A stretch of 64,000 bases of DNA from Blastocatellia bacterium (GCA_021463145.1 JAJTWZ010000004.1:81033-145032); one strand, 5' to 3'; counted from the first letter of the stretch, positions 27,515 to 36,161 are shown. A program made the numbers and translations. The notes: generated by a model not told the origin, from the sequence alone.

Positions 27515-27949
27515 CTAGCCGATCTGGTCGATCTTCGCCGCAAGGATGAAGTCGTTTTCGGAGAGTCCGCCAATGGCGTGCGTCCAGATCGTCACGTCCA
27601 CACGGTTGAAATGGACGCAGAAGTCGGGGTGATGGCCTTCGTCTTCGGCGACGTCGGCCATCGCGTTGCAGAAGTCCATCGCATCGACGAAGTCGAAAAA
27701 GGTCCTCGATTTGCGGAGCGTCTCGCCATCCACGGTCCATCCGTCGAGCTGAGGCAACAGCTTCGCGATCTGTCCGGGCGTCAGTTTCGGAACCCCGCCT
27801 TCGCACGGAACGCAGGTTTTCGATGCAAGCCTGGACCGTGCTGCTCGAGGCGCCGCACTGGCGCCTTTCGCCTTCGGAGCCGAACGGGCCGCCCCCGCGG
27901 CCGAACCTATTGCCGGCGCCTCTTTCGGTGATTGGTTCTTCGCCTTCAT
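27515..27949 (-). CDS. phhB: pterin-4a-carbinolamine dehydratase with N-terminal extension
   Basis: A 144-residue protein. The last 95 residues are a complete pterin carbinolamine dehydratase: the start motif CVPCEGGVPKLT, then the active-site region EDEGHHPDFCVHFNRV and VTIWTHAIGGL with its histidines. The enzyme recycles oxidised pterin cofactor or acts in pterin metabolism. About 48 residues of Lys/Ala/Pro-rich sequence precede it and are unusual for the family; they may be an unstructured tail. Its ATG overlaps the thiD stop as ATGA, so translation is coupled. No aromatic hydroxylase lies nearby. Confidence 0.9.
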   Translation of the reverse strand: MKAKNQSPKEAPAIGSAAGAARSAPKAKGASAAPRAARSRLASKTCVPCEGGVPKLTPGQIAKLLPQLDGWTVDGETLRKSRTFFDFVDAMDFCNAMADVAEDEGHHPDFCVHFNRVDVTIWTHAIGGLSENDFILAAKIDQIG

Positions 27950-28740
27950 TTCTGCTCCAGGAAGTAGAAGTGGTTCAGCGGCCCGTGACCCTTGCCAAGA
28001 CCGGGCGCCGAACGGATGGCGCGAGACACGTACGTCTTCGCGGCGGCAACCGCGACCGGAAGCGACCGGCCCAGCGCGAGTCCCGCCGCGATCGCGGACG
28101 CCAGGGTGCAGCCCGTCCCGTGTGTGCTCGTCGACTCGATGCGCGGCTCCGAGAACGTGTGCACGGCGAGCCCGTCGAACAGAACGTCGACCGCCTGACC
28201 GTCGAGGTCGAGGTGTCCACCCTTCACAAGCGCCGCGCGCGCGCCCAGCTTCACGATCGCCCGCGCCGCCAGCTCCATCTCGGCCTCGTTCGTCACGGGG
28301 TGTCCGGCGATGCGCTCGGCTTCGACTGCGTTCGGCGTCACGACGGAGGCCAGCGGCACGAGCTTGCCGACGAGCGCCGCGAGCGCCTCGTCGTCGATGA
28401 GGTCGAACCCGCTCGTCGAACGCACGACCGGATCGACCACGACAGGCGTGCAATCGAGGCGCGCAATCCGCTCGGCGGTGGCCTCGATGATCTCGAGTGT
28501 CGGAAGCATTCCCGTCTTCACGGCAGAGATGTCGAAGTCGCCGAGCAGGGGATCGATCTGCCGGAGCAGCGTCTCTGCGGACTGATGGTCGGCGCCCGCG
28601 ACTCCCTGGGTGTTCTGAAAGGTCAAAGACGTGACCGCAGCGGCGCCGAAGCACCCCATCGCGGCAATTGCCTTGATGTCCGCGAGAACCCCTGCACCGC
28701 CCGAAGGGTCGTAACCGGCTATGACGAGTACCGTTTTCAT
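27946..28740 (-). CDS. thiD: hydroxymethylpyrimidine/phosphomethylpyrimidine kinase
   Basis: A 264-residue ribokinase-fold enzyme that phosphorylates HMP to HMP-P and then HMP-PP in thiamine synthesis. Visible motifs are the substrate region IAGYDPSGGAGVLADIK, the mid-region PVVVDPVVRSTSG, the ALVKGGH loop, and the ATP/anion-hole motif THGTGCTLASAIA with the catalytic aspartate position occupied by Gly-Cys neighbours as in ThiD. ATG 28740 is chosen over the frame start at 28809 by homology to the usual MKTVLVIAGYD start. It follows thiE by 76 bases and overlaps the pterin dehydratase gene. Confidence 0.94.
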   Translation of the reverse strand: MKTVLVIAGYDPSGGAGVLADIKAIAAMGCFGAAAVTSLTFQNTQGVAGADHQSAETLLRQIDPLLGDFDISAVKTGMLPTLEIIEATAERIARLDCTPVVVDPVVRSTSGFDLIDDEALAALVGKLVPLASVVTPNAVEAERIAGHPVTNEAEMELAARAIVKLGARAALVKGGHLDLDGQAVDVLFDGLAVHTFSEPRIESTSTHGTGCTLASAIAAGLALGRSLPVAVAAAKTYVSRAIRSAPGLGKGHGPLNHFYFLEQK

Positions 28741-28816
28741 GATCTCGAGCGCGTGACCAGGCGGCCAAGAATAGCACGCGTGGCCTCGAGACGGCCCGCG
28801 CCGAAACATCGCCGGC

Positions 28817-29458
28817 TCATACCGAGCGAATACGGCGCACGAGGTCAGACAGAGCCTTGCGGCCTCCTTCGAGCCAGGCCGACTGGAATAGCCGGATGGC
28901 CGCGACGCCTTCTACCGACATCTTCGAATGGAATGCCTTCGCCGTGGACTCGTCGATGCCGCCGAGCGCATAGACGGGAACCTTCGACCGGGACGCGCAA
29001 TCCGTGACGCCGTCGAATCCAAGCGTCCCCGCGCCGGTCTTCAGCGGTGAAGGAAGAACCGGTCCGCATACCACGTAGTCGGCAGTTCCCTCGACGGCGC
29101 GGACTTCCTCGAGCGAGTGGGTCGACACTCCGATAACGAAGCCGGATGGCGTCGCGGAGCGAACCAATGCGGCATCCATCCCGGATGTCGTCAAATGCAC
29201 GCCGTGGGCTCCCGCCGCGAGGGCCACATCGAAACGGCCGTTGACGACGACCCTGGCGCTGCCCGCCGTCGCGGCATCGACGACGCGGCGTGAAAGTTCC
29301 AACGAAGCCCTTGCAGAAAGATCCTTCTCCCTGACCTGGATCAGGTCTATGCCAGCGAGCGCAGCGTCGCGCGCCAGTTCGACGACGGCATCGATCGCGC
29401 CCGGACCCGTGCCAAGGGCCGTCCTGTCAGTGATCAGACAGAGCCGAATCACCGCCAA
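28817..29458 (-). CDS. thiE: thiamine-phosphate synthase
   Basis: A 213-residue TIM-barrel protein that joins HMP-PP to thiazole phosphate. LCLITDR at the start, LIQVREKDLSAR, GAHGVHLT, GVSTHSLEEV, YVVCGPVLPSP and VYALGGID follow the ThiE pattern, including the phosphate-binding loops. TenI, a related thiazole aminomutase/regulator, cannot be fully excluded because one pyrophosphate-contacting region (ALVRSATPSGFVIG) is less typical. The start lies inside the preceding small membrane-protein gene by 32 bases, so the two are co-transcribed with thiD and phhB downstream. Confidence 0.9.
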   Translation of the reverse strand: MAVIRLCLITDRTALGTGPGAIDAVVELARDAALAGIDLIQVREKDLSARASLELSRRVVDAATAGSARVVVNGRFDVALAAGAHGVHLTTSGMDAALVRSATPSGFVIGVSTHSLEEVRAVEGTADYVVCGPVLPSPLKTGAGTLGFDGVTDCASRSKVPVYALGGIDESTAKAFHSKMSVEGVAAIRLFQSAWLEGGRKALSDLVRRIRSV

Positions 29459-29723
29459 GCGACCGTACCGTTCGCGAGAACGAGATTATTTCGCGGACTC
29501 CGATGAGGATGTTCACGACGCCGAGACCGGTCACGAACCCGCGAACCCAGCCGCTCACGATCCATAGGCGAAGCGATGGCCAGTCGAACCACTCCGCTAG
29601 CAGGAAAAGCAGGTTGTTTTCCTGCCAGGTACGGTGCCAGGGAAGGAAGACGAGCAGGGCGCCAATCTCGAAACACACCAGAATGTACAGGACGACCGTG
29701 AGCTTGGCCGAAAACGACTTCAT
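29427..29723 (-). CDS. small integral membrane protein
   Basis: A 98-residue protein with two or three hydrophobic segments (LTVVLYILVCFEIGALLVFL, a Trp-rich middle, and WVRGFVTGLGVVNILIGV). It starts five bases behind the large TPR gene and its end overlaps thiE by 32 bases, so it sits inside a continuous minus-strand unit. The Trp/Leu-rich middle (HRTWQENNLLFLLAEW) recalls small uncharacterised membrane proteins. No function is assigned. Coding is supported by tight packing and amphipathic pattern rather than by homology. Confidence 0.65.
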   Translation of the reverse strand: MKSFSAKLTVVLYILVCFEIGALLVFLPWHRTWQENNLLFLLAEWFDWPSLRLWIVSGWVRGFVTGLGVVNILIGVREIISFSRTVRSLGGDSALSDH

Positions 29724-29728
29724 GGGTG

Positions 29729-32700
29729 TCAGGAGTTCTTTCGGGCCGACTGCAATTCGCGGAGTTTCTCTCCGACGTCACGGTAATTGATGTCGATCGC
29801 GTAGACCTCGGAGAAGACATCGATTGCGGCGTCCACTTCGCCCTGCTTCTCGTACGCCACACCGAGGTCGAACCGGAGTGCCTGGTACTCGTCTTCAGGG
29901 CGGTTCGGAGTGTCGAGCCCCTTACGGAACCACATCACGGCAAGTCGCGGCATCTCTTTCGCCATGAAGCAGTGCCCGAGCATGTTGCAGCACTGGAAGT
30001 ACCGGCCGTCAGGCGCCGTCGGCGATGTCGCGCGAATCGCTGACTGGAACTCTTCGATCGCGTCGTCATAGAGCTCCATGTCGCGGTAGGCAATGCCCAG
30101 GTTGAAGTGCGTGTCGTAGTCCTGCAGCGTGTCGGTCTCGAAGGTACTCTTGAACTCCTCGAAGATGTCCTGCAGTACACTGTCTTCCTCGTCGGCGCCA
30201 TCGAGGTCCACCGAGTCGACGCCGGCAGACTCGGTCGCGAGGCCGCCGGAAGCCGTGCCCTTCCTGGACTCGATCGCGGTGAACTTGTCGTCGAGATTGT
30301 CGAGGAGGTCGTCGAGCAGGTCGCCCTCGGGCTCGGGCTCGACTTCGACTTCGGGCGGGATCGTAAACCCACCGGCATCCGATGACTGAGGAATGTCAGC
30401 CGGGATGTCGAAAGTAGCCCCTGGCGAAGGCATCGAGAGCAGGTCGTCCGCGCTGACGGTTCTGATATGCGGTTCTTCCGGCGCGGCGGTAGCAGGTTCC
30501 GCGTCGAACGAGATGTCGAAGCCGCCACCGCCATCCGTCGATATGTCGAAAACGCTCTGGCTCGAATCGCCAAGCGTGAGCGCCGAAAATTCGCCATCTG
30601 TCGGCGAGGATTCGGGTGGCTGAACAGACTCGAGCGGCGGCAGTTCGCTGGTCGAGAACGGCGACGGCCGGCTCCGGAGCGCGGCGGCATCGTCGGATCC
30701 CTCGCCCTCCGTAGCATCGATCGTGAACATCGACGAGAGATCGAATTCCGACTCGGCCGGTTCCTCCGCCTCCACTGCAGCGTCTGCAACCTCGCCCGTT
30801 CCGATTCGATCCATCTGCGCCTTCAAGTCCGCGGTAGAACGAAGCTTCGCGTACCGGCGCATTATCTCCGGATGGTCCGGGTATGTAGTCGCAAGCCGAT
30901 CCAGAGTGTCGCGCGCGATTTCCAGATAGCCTTGTGCGATGTAGAAATCGACCCCTTCAAGCTCGTCGCGCAGGACGGCATCGGTCTGGAGCGATCCAGA
31001 CACGGCCGGAGCCGATGGCGGCGCCGCCGAAGTCCACGAGAAGTCACCGCCGGAAGGAGCCGCCCCGGTGTCGAAGGCCCCAAGCGAGTCTTCGTCGGCC
31101 GAAATGGAGAACCCGCCAGCAATATCGAAGCCGCCGGCGCCGGCGTGTGGTTCTCCCGCGGATCCGAATCCAGTCGCATCGAGCTCGAATGACGACTTCG
31201 ACGCAATCGATACATCGCTGCCAAACGGCGAGGGCATTGGATTGAGCACCTCGGCCAGCTCTTCCATCTCGCGCGCCTTTCCGTACTCGCCGATGCGCGT
31301 GTAAAGCTGACCGAGGGCCTGGCACTGCACGGCGGCCCGATCCTCCATCCGCGAGGCGGTGTACAGCTGACGCAGGTGCTCGCGAGCGTCGATGCTCTCT
31401 GGCGATCGGTCGATGATCTGCTCGAGGATCATGATCGCCGATGTCATGTCGCCGCCACGCGCCATTCGCTCGGCGTCGCTGATGTCCCGCTGGATCGACG
31501 GGTCGTCGTCAAGCTCGACCGCGGCCGCCCGGCGTTGCGCGAAAGGCCCTGTCGGCGTCGTGGAGATGTCATCCGTGTTGACGCCAAGCGACTGCAGGCG
31601 CTGTCGATGCGTCTGGTTATCCGGCTCGAGCCTGACGAGTTGTTTCAGCGCGTCGATGGCCTCGACGGTCTGGCCGGAGCGGACTGCTCCCTCGACAAGC
31701 GCTTCGAGCGTCGCGATCAGGTTGTGATCCTCGCGAATGCGCTGGTAGATGTCTGCGAGCCGCTGAAGCGACGGAATGTGATTGGGATTCTTGTCGAGAA
31801 GCGTGTGCAGGAAGTCTATCGCCCGATCCTCTTCGCGCCGGCTGATGAGCACGTCGACACAGCGGTCCAGCTGTTCGGCGGCCCGGTCCAGTTGACCGGC
31901 CTGGGCGTACTTCCGGCCCACGTCGAGCACGTTGTGGTAACGCGACTTGTCGAGCTGAACGAGAGTCGTGAACGCACTTTCGGCCTCTCCCATCATGCCG
32001 GCGGCTAGATAGGTCCTGCCGAGAACCTCGATGAGTTCCACGTCGCCCGGATTCTTGTCGAATGCCGTCTTCAACAGGTCGATGGCGCGCATGGGCTCGC
32101 CACGCGAGATGTAGGCCTCCGAAACCGCGGACAGCGCCGTCTTGGACTCCGGATTGATTGCCAGCGCCTGGAGACAGGAATCGAGTCCGACGTCCACCTT
32201 GCCCTTACGGATCAACTCAGTGCCGGCGGCAACGTAAGCGTCGTGCGCTTGATCGCGCATGTTCTCGCGCAGGTAGGTTTCCGCGAGCTTGATACGGACA
32301 GAGGTGTTCTCGGGATCGAGATCCGCGATCTTCTGGTAAACCTCGAGCGCCTTCTGCGTCTTGCCGCTTCGAGCGTAGGAATCTGCGACCTGGAGATACT
32401 GTTGACGGGCCTCGACCAGCAGGCCCTGCTGCGAGTAGAGCGAGGCGAGTTTGAGAGAGATCTCGACGTTCTGGGGATTGAGCTTCGAGATCTTCTTGAA
32501 CATCGCAATGGCCTTCAGGGTGAAGCCATTCTCGCGATAGCTCTCGGCGATCTTCGTGAAGTTGATGATCGCCTCCTCGACGCGGCCCGCGCGCACGAGG
32601 AGATCTCCGAGCGTATTGACGACGGTCAGGTCCGAAGAGTCGAACTCGGCAATCTTCGTGTAGTCGTCGATCGCCGCGTTGACCTTGCCCTGCTGCACGT

Positions 32701-32743
32701 GCTTTTCAGCCTGGCGCAGAGCTTTCGCTTTGTTGAAGGTCAT
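29729..32743 (-). CDS. large TPR protein with acidic linker
   Basis: A 1,004-residue cytosolic protein. Residues 1 to about 540 are consecutive tetratricopeptide repeats (AAIDDYTKIAEFDSSDL, KALEVYQKIADLDPENT and similar). About 540-880 is a low-complexity Ser/Gly/Asp/Glu-rich region that contains short isolated TPR-like helices. The last 110 residues return to TPRs (THFNLGIAYRDMELYDDAI). It has no signal peptide or membrane helix and no enzyme motif, so it is probably a scaffold. ATG 32743 lies about 36 bases behind a clear promoter. The small membrane-protein gene and thiE follow closely, which suggests shared expression but not shared function. Confidence 0.85.
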   Translation of the reverse strand: MTFNKAKALRQAEKHVQQGKVNAAIDDYTKIAEFDSSDLTVVNTLGDLLVRAGRVEEAIINFTKIAESYRENGFTLKAIAMFKKISKLNPQNVEISLKLASLYSQQGLLVEARQQYLQVADSYARSGKTQKALEVYQKIADLDPENTSVRIKLAETYLRENMRDQAHDAYVAAGTELIRKGKVDVGLDSCLQALAINPESKTALSAVSEAYISRGEPMRAIDLLKTAFDKNPGDVELIEVLGRTYLAAGMMGEAESAFTTLVQLDKSRYHNVLDVGRKYAQAGQLDRAAEQLDRCVDVLISRREEDRAIDFLHTLLDKNPNHIPSLQRLADIYQRIREDHNLIATLEALVEGAVRSGQTVEAIDALKQLVRLEPDNQTHRQRLQSLGVNTDDISTTPTGPFAQRRAAAVELDDDPSIQRDISDAERMARGGDMTSAIMILEQIIDRSPESIDAREHLRQLYTASRMEDRAAVQCQALGQLYTRIGEYGKAREMEELAEVLNPMPSPFGSDVSIASKSSFELDATGFGSAGEPHAGAGGFDIAGGFSISADEDSLGAFDTGAAPSGGDFSWTSAAPPSAPAVSGSLQTDAVLRDELEGVDFYIAQGYLEIARDTLDRLATTYPDHPEIMRRYAKLRSTADLKAQMDRIGTGEVADAAVEAEEPAESEFDLSSMFTIDATEGEGSDDAAALRSRPSPFSTSELPPLESVQPPESSPTDGEFSALTLGDSSQSVFDISTDGGGGFDISFDAEPATAAPEEPHIRTVSADDLLSMPSPGATFDIPADIPQSSDAGGFTIPPEVEVEPEPEGDLLDDLLDNLDDKFTAIESRKGTASGGLATESAGVDSVDLDGADEEDSVLQDIFEEFKSTFETDTLQDYDTHFNLGIAYRDMELYDDAIEEFQSAIRATSPTAPDGRYFQCCNMLGHCFMAKEMPRLAVMWFRKGLDTPNRPEDEYQALRFDLGVAYEKQGEVDAAIDVFSEVYAIDINYRDVGEKLRELQSARKNS

Positions 32744-32785
32744 AGAGCTCTTTTGTTCCCGGGATAGGCCTGCAACGATTGCCCG

Positions 32786-32814
32786 ACCGTACCACACGCG
32801 ATATGGGGTGTCAA
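32786..32814 (-). promoter_or_regulatory. sigma70-like promoter of the TPR-thiED-phhB unit
   Basis: On the minus strand a perfect TTGACA (32809-32814) and TACGGT (32786-32791) are 17 bases apart, in the gap between rnhB and the TPR gene. Start of transcription near 32779 leaves a 36-base leader. Confidence 0.65.
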
Positions 32815-32851
32815 TTTTGCGGCCGTTGCAAGTCCTTCGGGGGGTTGGGGT

Positions 32852-33517
32852 TCAGCCGATTCCGTCGAACAGGTTCATCGTCAGAACGCCCTTGAAAGTG
32901 CGACGGTGAATCGGGCAGGGGCCGAGCCTGGCCAGGGCTTCGAGATGTGACGCCGTCCCGTACCCAACGTGTGTGGAAAACCCGTACTCCGGCCACCGTT
33001 CCGAGTATGCCGTCATGAGGCGATCCCGCTCGACCTTCGCGACGATTGATGCGGCCGCGATACTGGCCGAGGAGGCGTCGCCCGCGATGACGGTCCGCTG
33101 CTCGCCTTTCCAGTCCGGCAGCGGTGCGTTTCCGTCGACGAGGAGAAAATCGGGGACGACGGGCAGCCGCGCGATCGCACGGGACATGGCGGCAAGGCTC
33201 GCGCGCAGGATGTTCGTGGCGTCGATCTCCTCTGCCTCGACGCAGACCGTCGCAACGCCGACAGCGGCCTCCAGAATTTCCGCGCTCAGCTCTTCGCGGC
33301 GCGATCTGGACAGCGTTTTAGAGTCGGCAAGCCCATTCGGGATCCGGCCCGGATCGAAAATGACGGCTGTGGCGACGACCGGCCCGGCCAACGCACCGCG
33401 CCCGACTTCGTCGAGCCCCGCAATTCGTCCGTAACCCGCGGACCACGCTTCCTGCTCGAAAGCAGTATCGGCCAGCCTGCGCGGCTTGCCGGCGCTGCGC
33501 TGTCGAGGCGCGGTCAA
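32852..33517 (-). CDS. rnhB: ribonuclease HII
   Basis: A 221-residue enzyme that cuts RNA in RNA-DNA hybrids and removes misincorporated ribonucleotides. The catalytic acidic residues appear in GLDEVGRGALAGPVV (the DEVGRG motif), VPDFLLVDGN and AAASIVAKVERD. The C-terminal HVGYGTASH stretch is characteristic of the family. It starts 14 bases behind thiG and ends before the TPR promoter, so it is the last gene of the thiS-thiG unit. A basic 25-residue tail precedes the catalytic domain. Confidence 0.95.
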   Translation of the reverse strand: MTAPRQRSAGKPRRLADTAFEQEAWSAGYGRIAGLDEVGRGALAGPVVATAVIFDPGRIPNGLADSKTLSRSRREELSAEILEAAVGVATVCVEAEEIDATNILRASLAAMSRAIARLPVVPDFLLVDGNAPLPDWKGEQRTVIAGDASSASIAAASIVAKVERDRLMTAYSERWPEYGFSTHVGYGTASHLEALARLGPCPIHRRTFKGVLTMNLFDGIG

Positions 33518-33531
33518 GGAATCTCCCCGGA

Positions 33532-34305
33532 CTACTCGATGGCGCCAACCAGCGGGCTGCTGGCGTTGGCATACAGCCGTTTCGGCATCCGCCCGGCGCT
33601 GTGTGCAAGCCTTCCGGCACGAACGGCGAGTTTCATTGCCTCGGCCATCCGCACCGGGTCGCCGGCTTCAGCGACCGCGGTGTTCATGAGGATGGCGTCG
33701 ACGCCAATCTCCATGGCCAGGGCAGCATCGGACGCCGTCCCTACGCCGGCATCGACGATCAAGGGAACCGCCGTGATCTGCTCTCGGAGGATCCTGAGGT
33801 TCGTGAGGTTCTGGATTCCCAGTCCGGAGCCGATCGGCGCCGCAGCGGGCATTATCGCGGCGGCGCCCGCGTCGATGAGCCGGCGAGCCGTGATCAGGTC
33901 GTCGTTGAGGTAGGGAAGCACGACGAATCCGTCGCGTACGAGCTCGTCGGTTGCGGCAACGAGCCCGGCGTTGTCCGAGAACAACGTGCGCTCGCAGCCG
34001 ATCACCTCCAGCTTCACCCAGTTCGTGTCCAGCGCTTCGCGAGCCAGTTGGGCAGTGCGAACAGCATCGGCGGCCGTGTAACAGGCCGCTGTGTTCGGCA
34101 ACAAGTGGATCGACGGATCGATGAAGTCGAGCAGCGACTTTCCGGACCGGTCGGACAGGTCGATACGCCTGACAGCGACCGTGACCATTTCCGTCTCGGC
34201 CGCGGCGTACGCGTCGCGCATCATGTTGAAATCAGGAAACTTGCCAGATCCAAGGATTAGCCGGGACGTGAATCTACGGCCCGCGATTGAGTAAGTATCA
34301 GCCAT
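33532..34305 (-). CDS. thiG: thiazole synthase
   Basis: A 257-residue TIM-barrel enzyme that assembles the thiazole phosphate ring from DXP, dehydroglycine and the ThiS thiocarboxylate. Family motifs include RLILGSGKFPDF, the Schiff-base lysine in NWVKLEVIG, the IMPAAAPIGSGLG phosphate loop and VDAGVGTASDAA. The start MADTYSIAG at 34305 is 11 bases behind thiS. The dehydroglycine source (ThiO or ThiH) and ThiF are not in this window. Confidence 0.96.
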   Translation of the reverse strand: MADTYSIAGRRFTSRLILGSGKFPDFNMMRDAYAAAETEMVTVAVRRIDLSDRSGKSLLDFIDPSIHLLPNTAACYTAADAVRTAQLAREALDTNWVKLEVIGCERTLFSDNAGLVAATDELVRDGFVVLPYLNDDLITARRLIDAGAAAIMPAAAPIGSGLGIQNLTNLRILREQITAVPLIVDAGVGTASDAALAMEIGVDAILMNTAVAEAGDPVRMAEAMKLAVRAGRLAHSAGRMPKRLYANASSPLVGAIE

Positions 34306-34316
34306 GTTCGGGATTC

Positions 34317-34529
34317 CTAGCCACCACCGACGAAATGGACAATCTCGATGCGGTCCCCATCCTGGATCTGGCATTCCGCCCAGTCCTGGCGTCGAACGAC
34401 ACGGCGGTTGAGTTCGACGGCGATTCGTTCGCGCGGGAGGTCGAGAACGGATATAAGTTGTTCGACGGTAAGTCCGGCGTCGACGGGCCTGGACTCCCCG
34501 TTCAGGGTAATCTGAATGCTGTCGCTCAT
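34317..34529 (-). CDS. thiS: sulfur carrier protein ThiS
   Basis: A 70-residue ubiquitin-fold sulfur carrier. It begins IQITLNGES, has the VEQLISVLDL helix, and ends with the required C-terminal Gly-Gly in HFVGGG, which is adenylated and converted to a thiocarboxylate that donates sulfur to ThiG. Its ATG overlaps the stop of the upstream gene by four bases, and thiG follows after 11 bases, so expression of the three is tightly linked. Confidence 0.95.
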   Translation of the reverse strand: MSDSIQITLNGESRPVDAGLTVEQLISVLDLPRERIAVELNRRVVRRQDWAECQIQDGDRIEIVHFVGGG

Positions 34530-35428
34530 CGTCGTCGAATCAGGTGCTTGATCTCGCCATCTCCGTACTTGGAAGAGGCCTGTACGACGACTGCCGCACT
34601 GCCGGCAGTGAAGGTCGGCAGCACTATATTAAAGGATGCGATGCCCTCGCGATCCGTGCGGCCCGGGAAGATCTGCGGTTTGAAGGCCGTCCCTATGACC
34701 TTCACGACGACCGAAGCTGCCTCGATCGGCTGACCGGTTCCCCTCGTGGCCTGCACCTGAAGGACGACCGCGTCTCCGGCGAGGAAATCCGTCCGGCCGA
34801 GGAGCCTGAGCCGAAGCTTTTCCTTCTGGAGGCCGCTCTGAAGGTAGTCCGAGATGATCTTGTCGAGGTCCAGCTCGCCGGTGAGGGGGCCGGTGACCCG
34901 TTTGATGACGGCCCGGCCCGCCGCATCGAGCTCCGGAACGGGAACCGGCCTGGGCTCGCCGGGCTCGGTATGAGGAAATTCGGCTTCCCAGGCCGTCGCA
35001 GAAGGCGCTTCGGACACCGTAGCCGGCTCTGCGGGCTGTGCCGGCTCGGGTGCCATCGCCATCACCTCGACTTCCTCCGGCTCACGGGCCGGAGTCGGCT
35101 CGGCGGCTTGTTGGGCGGCGACCGGCGCTTCGTCGCCGGCGTCCTTGGACGCGGCCTTCTGCGATGCCCGCACGAGTTCCTCGACCTTTCCGGCCTTCAG
35201 AATGGCGACGATGATCTGGTGCTGTTTCTTGAGTATTTCGCCGAGGTCGGCGTCGTTGAGCGTGCCGGCCGCCAGTTGCGGAGCGTAGGACGTGCGCTTG
35301 GCGGCAATGATGGTGCCTCCACGATAGACGAGGGTCTCCAGCAACGCCTTGTCGCGTCCCTTGTCTTCGGTTTGTACGTGGAGGAGTTCGTCCCCGGCCT
35401 GGACGTCCTGATTGTATCCGGTGAGCAT
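34526..35428 (-). CDS. uncharacterised protein heading the thiS-thiG unit
   Basis: A 300-residue cytosolic protein. The N-terminal 85 residues (LTGYNQDVQAGDELLHVQTED, then YRGGTIIAAKRTSYA and a predicted helix) form a compact domain that I have the impression recurs in Acidobacteria and related phyla, without a known role. A Pro/Ala/Glu-rich linker of about 75 residues follows. The C-terminal 110 residues look like a helix plus a beta-sandwich (LLGRTDFLAGDAVVLQVQAT ... GIASFNIVLPTF), possibly an Ig-like domain. ATG 35428 is selected because a GGCGGA motif precedes it; an ATG at 35452 is an alternative. Overlap with thiS suggests co-expression, not necessarily a thiamine function. Confidence 0.7.
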   Translation of the reverse strand: MLTGYNQDVQAGDELLHVQTEDKGRDKALLETLVYRGGTIIAAKRTSYAPQLAAGTLNDADLGEILKKQHQIIVAILKAGKVEELVRASQKAASKDAGDEAPVAAQQAAEPTPAREPEEVEVMAMAPEPAQPAEPATVSEAPSATAWEAEFPHTEPGEPRPVPVPELDAAGRAVIKRVTGPLTGELDLDKIISDYLQSGLQKEKLRLRLLGRTDFLAGDAVVLQVQATRGTGQPIEAASVVVKVIGTAFKPQIFPGRTDREGIASFNIVLPTFTAGSAAVVVQASSKYGDGEIKHLIRRR

Positions 35429-35588
35429 CGCGATTCCGCCGCAACCTAGCATACGAGTCGGACGGGAATCAACGACTGGTAACACGCGCTTCCCGCATCG
35501 CCTCGATTCCTTGACATACCACGAGCCCGTTGACATTCTTGCCGCCTCGATCCCTGTACCAGAACCGAAGCAGTCAGCGAGTAGCCCT

Positions 35589-36149
35589 ATGAGCACTAAT
35601 CAGTGTCCACGCTGCGGTATGCTGCCCGCGCCAAACGCCCGGGTTTGCACTCGTTGCGGAGGTCCAATCGGAACTGTGGGGGCGCCGCGGAAGGGCAAGC
35701 TCTCGACAGGCGCGATCGTGGGAATTGCGGTTGCCGTTGTGGCGGTCGGTTTCGTCGCAGTCAGCATCGTCGCCGCAATCGCCATCCCTTCACTTGTTCG
35801 AGCACGCGCGGCGGCCGACGAGTCGGCGGCAATCGTCACTTTGCGGACCATCAACGATGCGGAGGTGCAATTCAGGTCGCGAAACGGCCGGTACGGCAGC
35901 TTCGATGAACTCGTACGCCAGGGGCTGCTCGATTCGACCTGGTCGCACGGAATGGTGCGAAACAGGTATGAGATCCGCCAGGTGCGTGTTTCCACCGATG
36001 GCTTCGAGTTCAGTGCGGAACCGTTTGGTGGCAGGGCGCCCGTATCGGGAAGCCGGTCGTTCAACGTCACCGAGGACGGCGTGATCCGCTCCAGCGACAC
36101 GGCCGACCCGCCAACTGGCAAATCGGGCGATCCCGTAAGAGGCCGGTGA
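35589..36149 (+). CDS. zinc-ribbon, transmembrane and pilin-like protein
   Basis: A 186-residue protein. Two CxxC pairs (CPRC at residues 6-9 and CTRC near 20) form an N-terminal zinc ribbon. A transmembrane helix follows at about 37-62 (VGIAVAVVAVGFVAVSIV). After it, IAIPSLVRARAAADESAAIV and the segment with NDAEVQFRSRNGRYGSFDEL match the start of the globular part of pseudopilins, but there is no prepilin peptidase site before the helix. The protein is therefore probably a membrane-anchored pilin-fold protein that is not assembled into a fibre. It stands alone between the thi unit and nuo. Confidence 0.72.
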   Translation: MSTNQCPRCGMLPAPNARVCTRCGGPIGTVGAPRKGKLSTGAIVGIAVAVVAVGFVAVSIVAAIAIPSLVRARAAADESAAIVTLRTINDAEVQFRSRNGRYGSFDELVRQGLLDSTWSHGMVRNRYEIRQVRVSTDGFEFSAEPFGGRAPVSGSRSFNVTEDGVIRSSDTADPPTGKSGDPVRGR

Positions 36150-36161
36150 CGAGCGTCACAT

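Noticed and set aside
35511..35535. Two TTGACA boxes 19 bases apart upstream of the zinc-ribbon/pilin-like gene.
   Set aside because: Neither is followed at 16-18 bases by an acceptable -10 box, so a promoter or operator call is not supported.
35429..35588. Search for a TPP riboswitch upstream of the thiS-thiG unit.
   Set aside because: The conserved CTGAGA and ACCTGA elements of the thi-box are absent on the minus strand.
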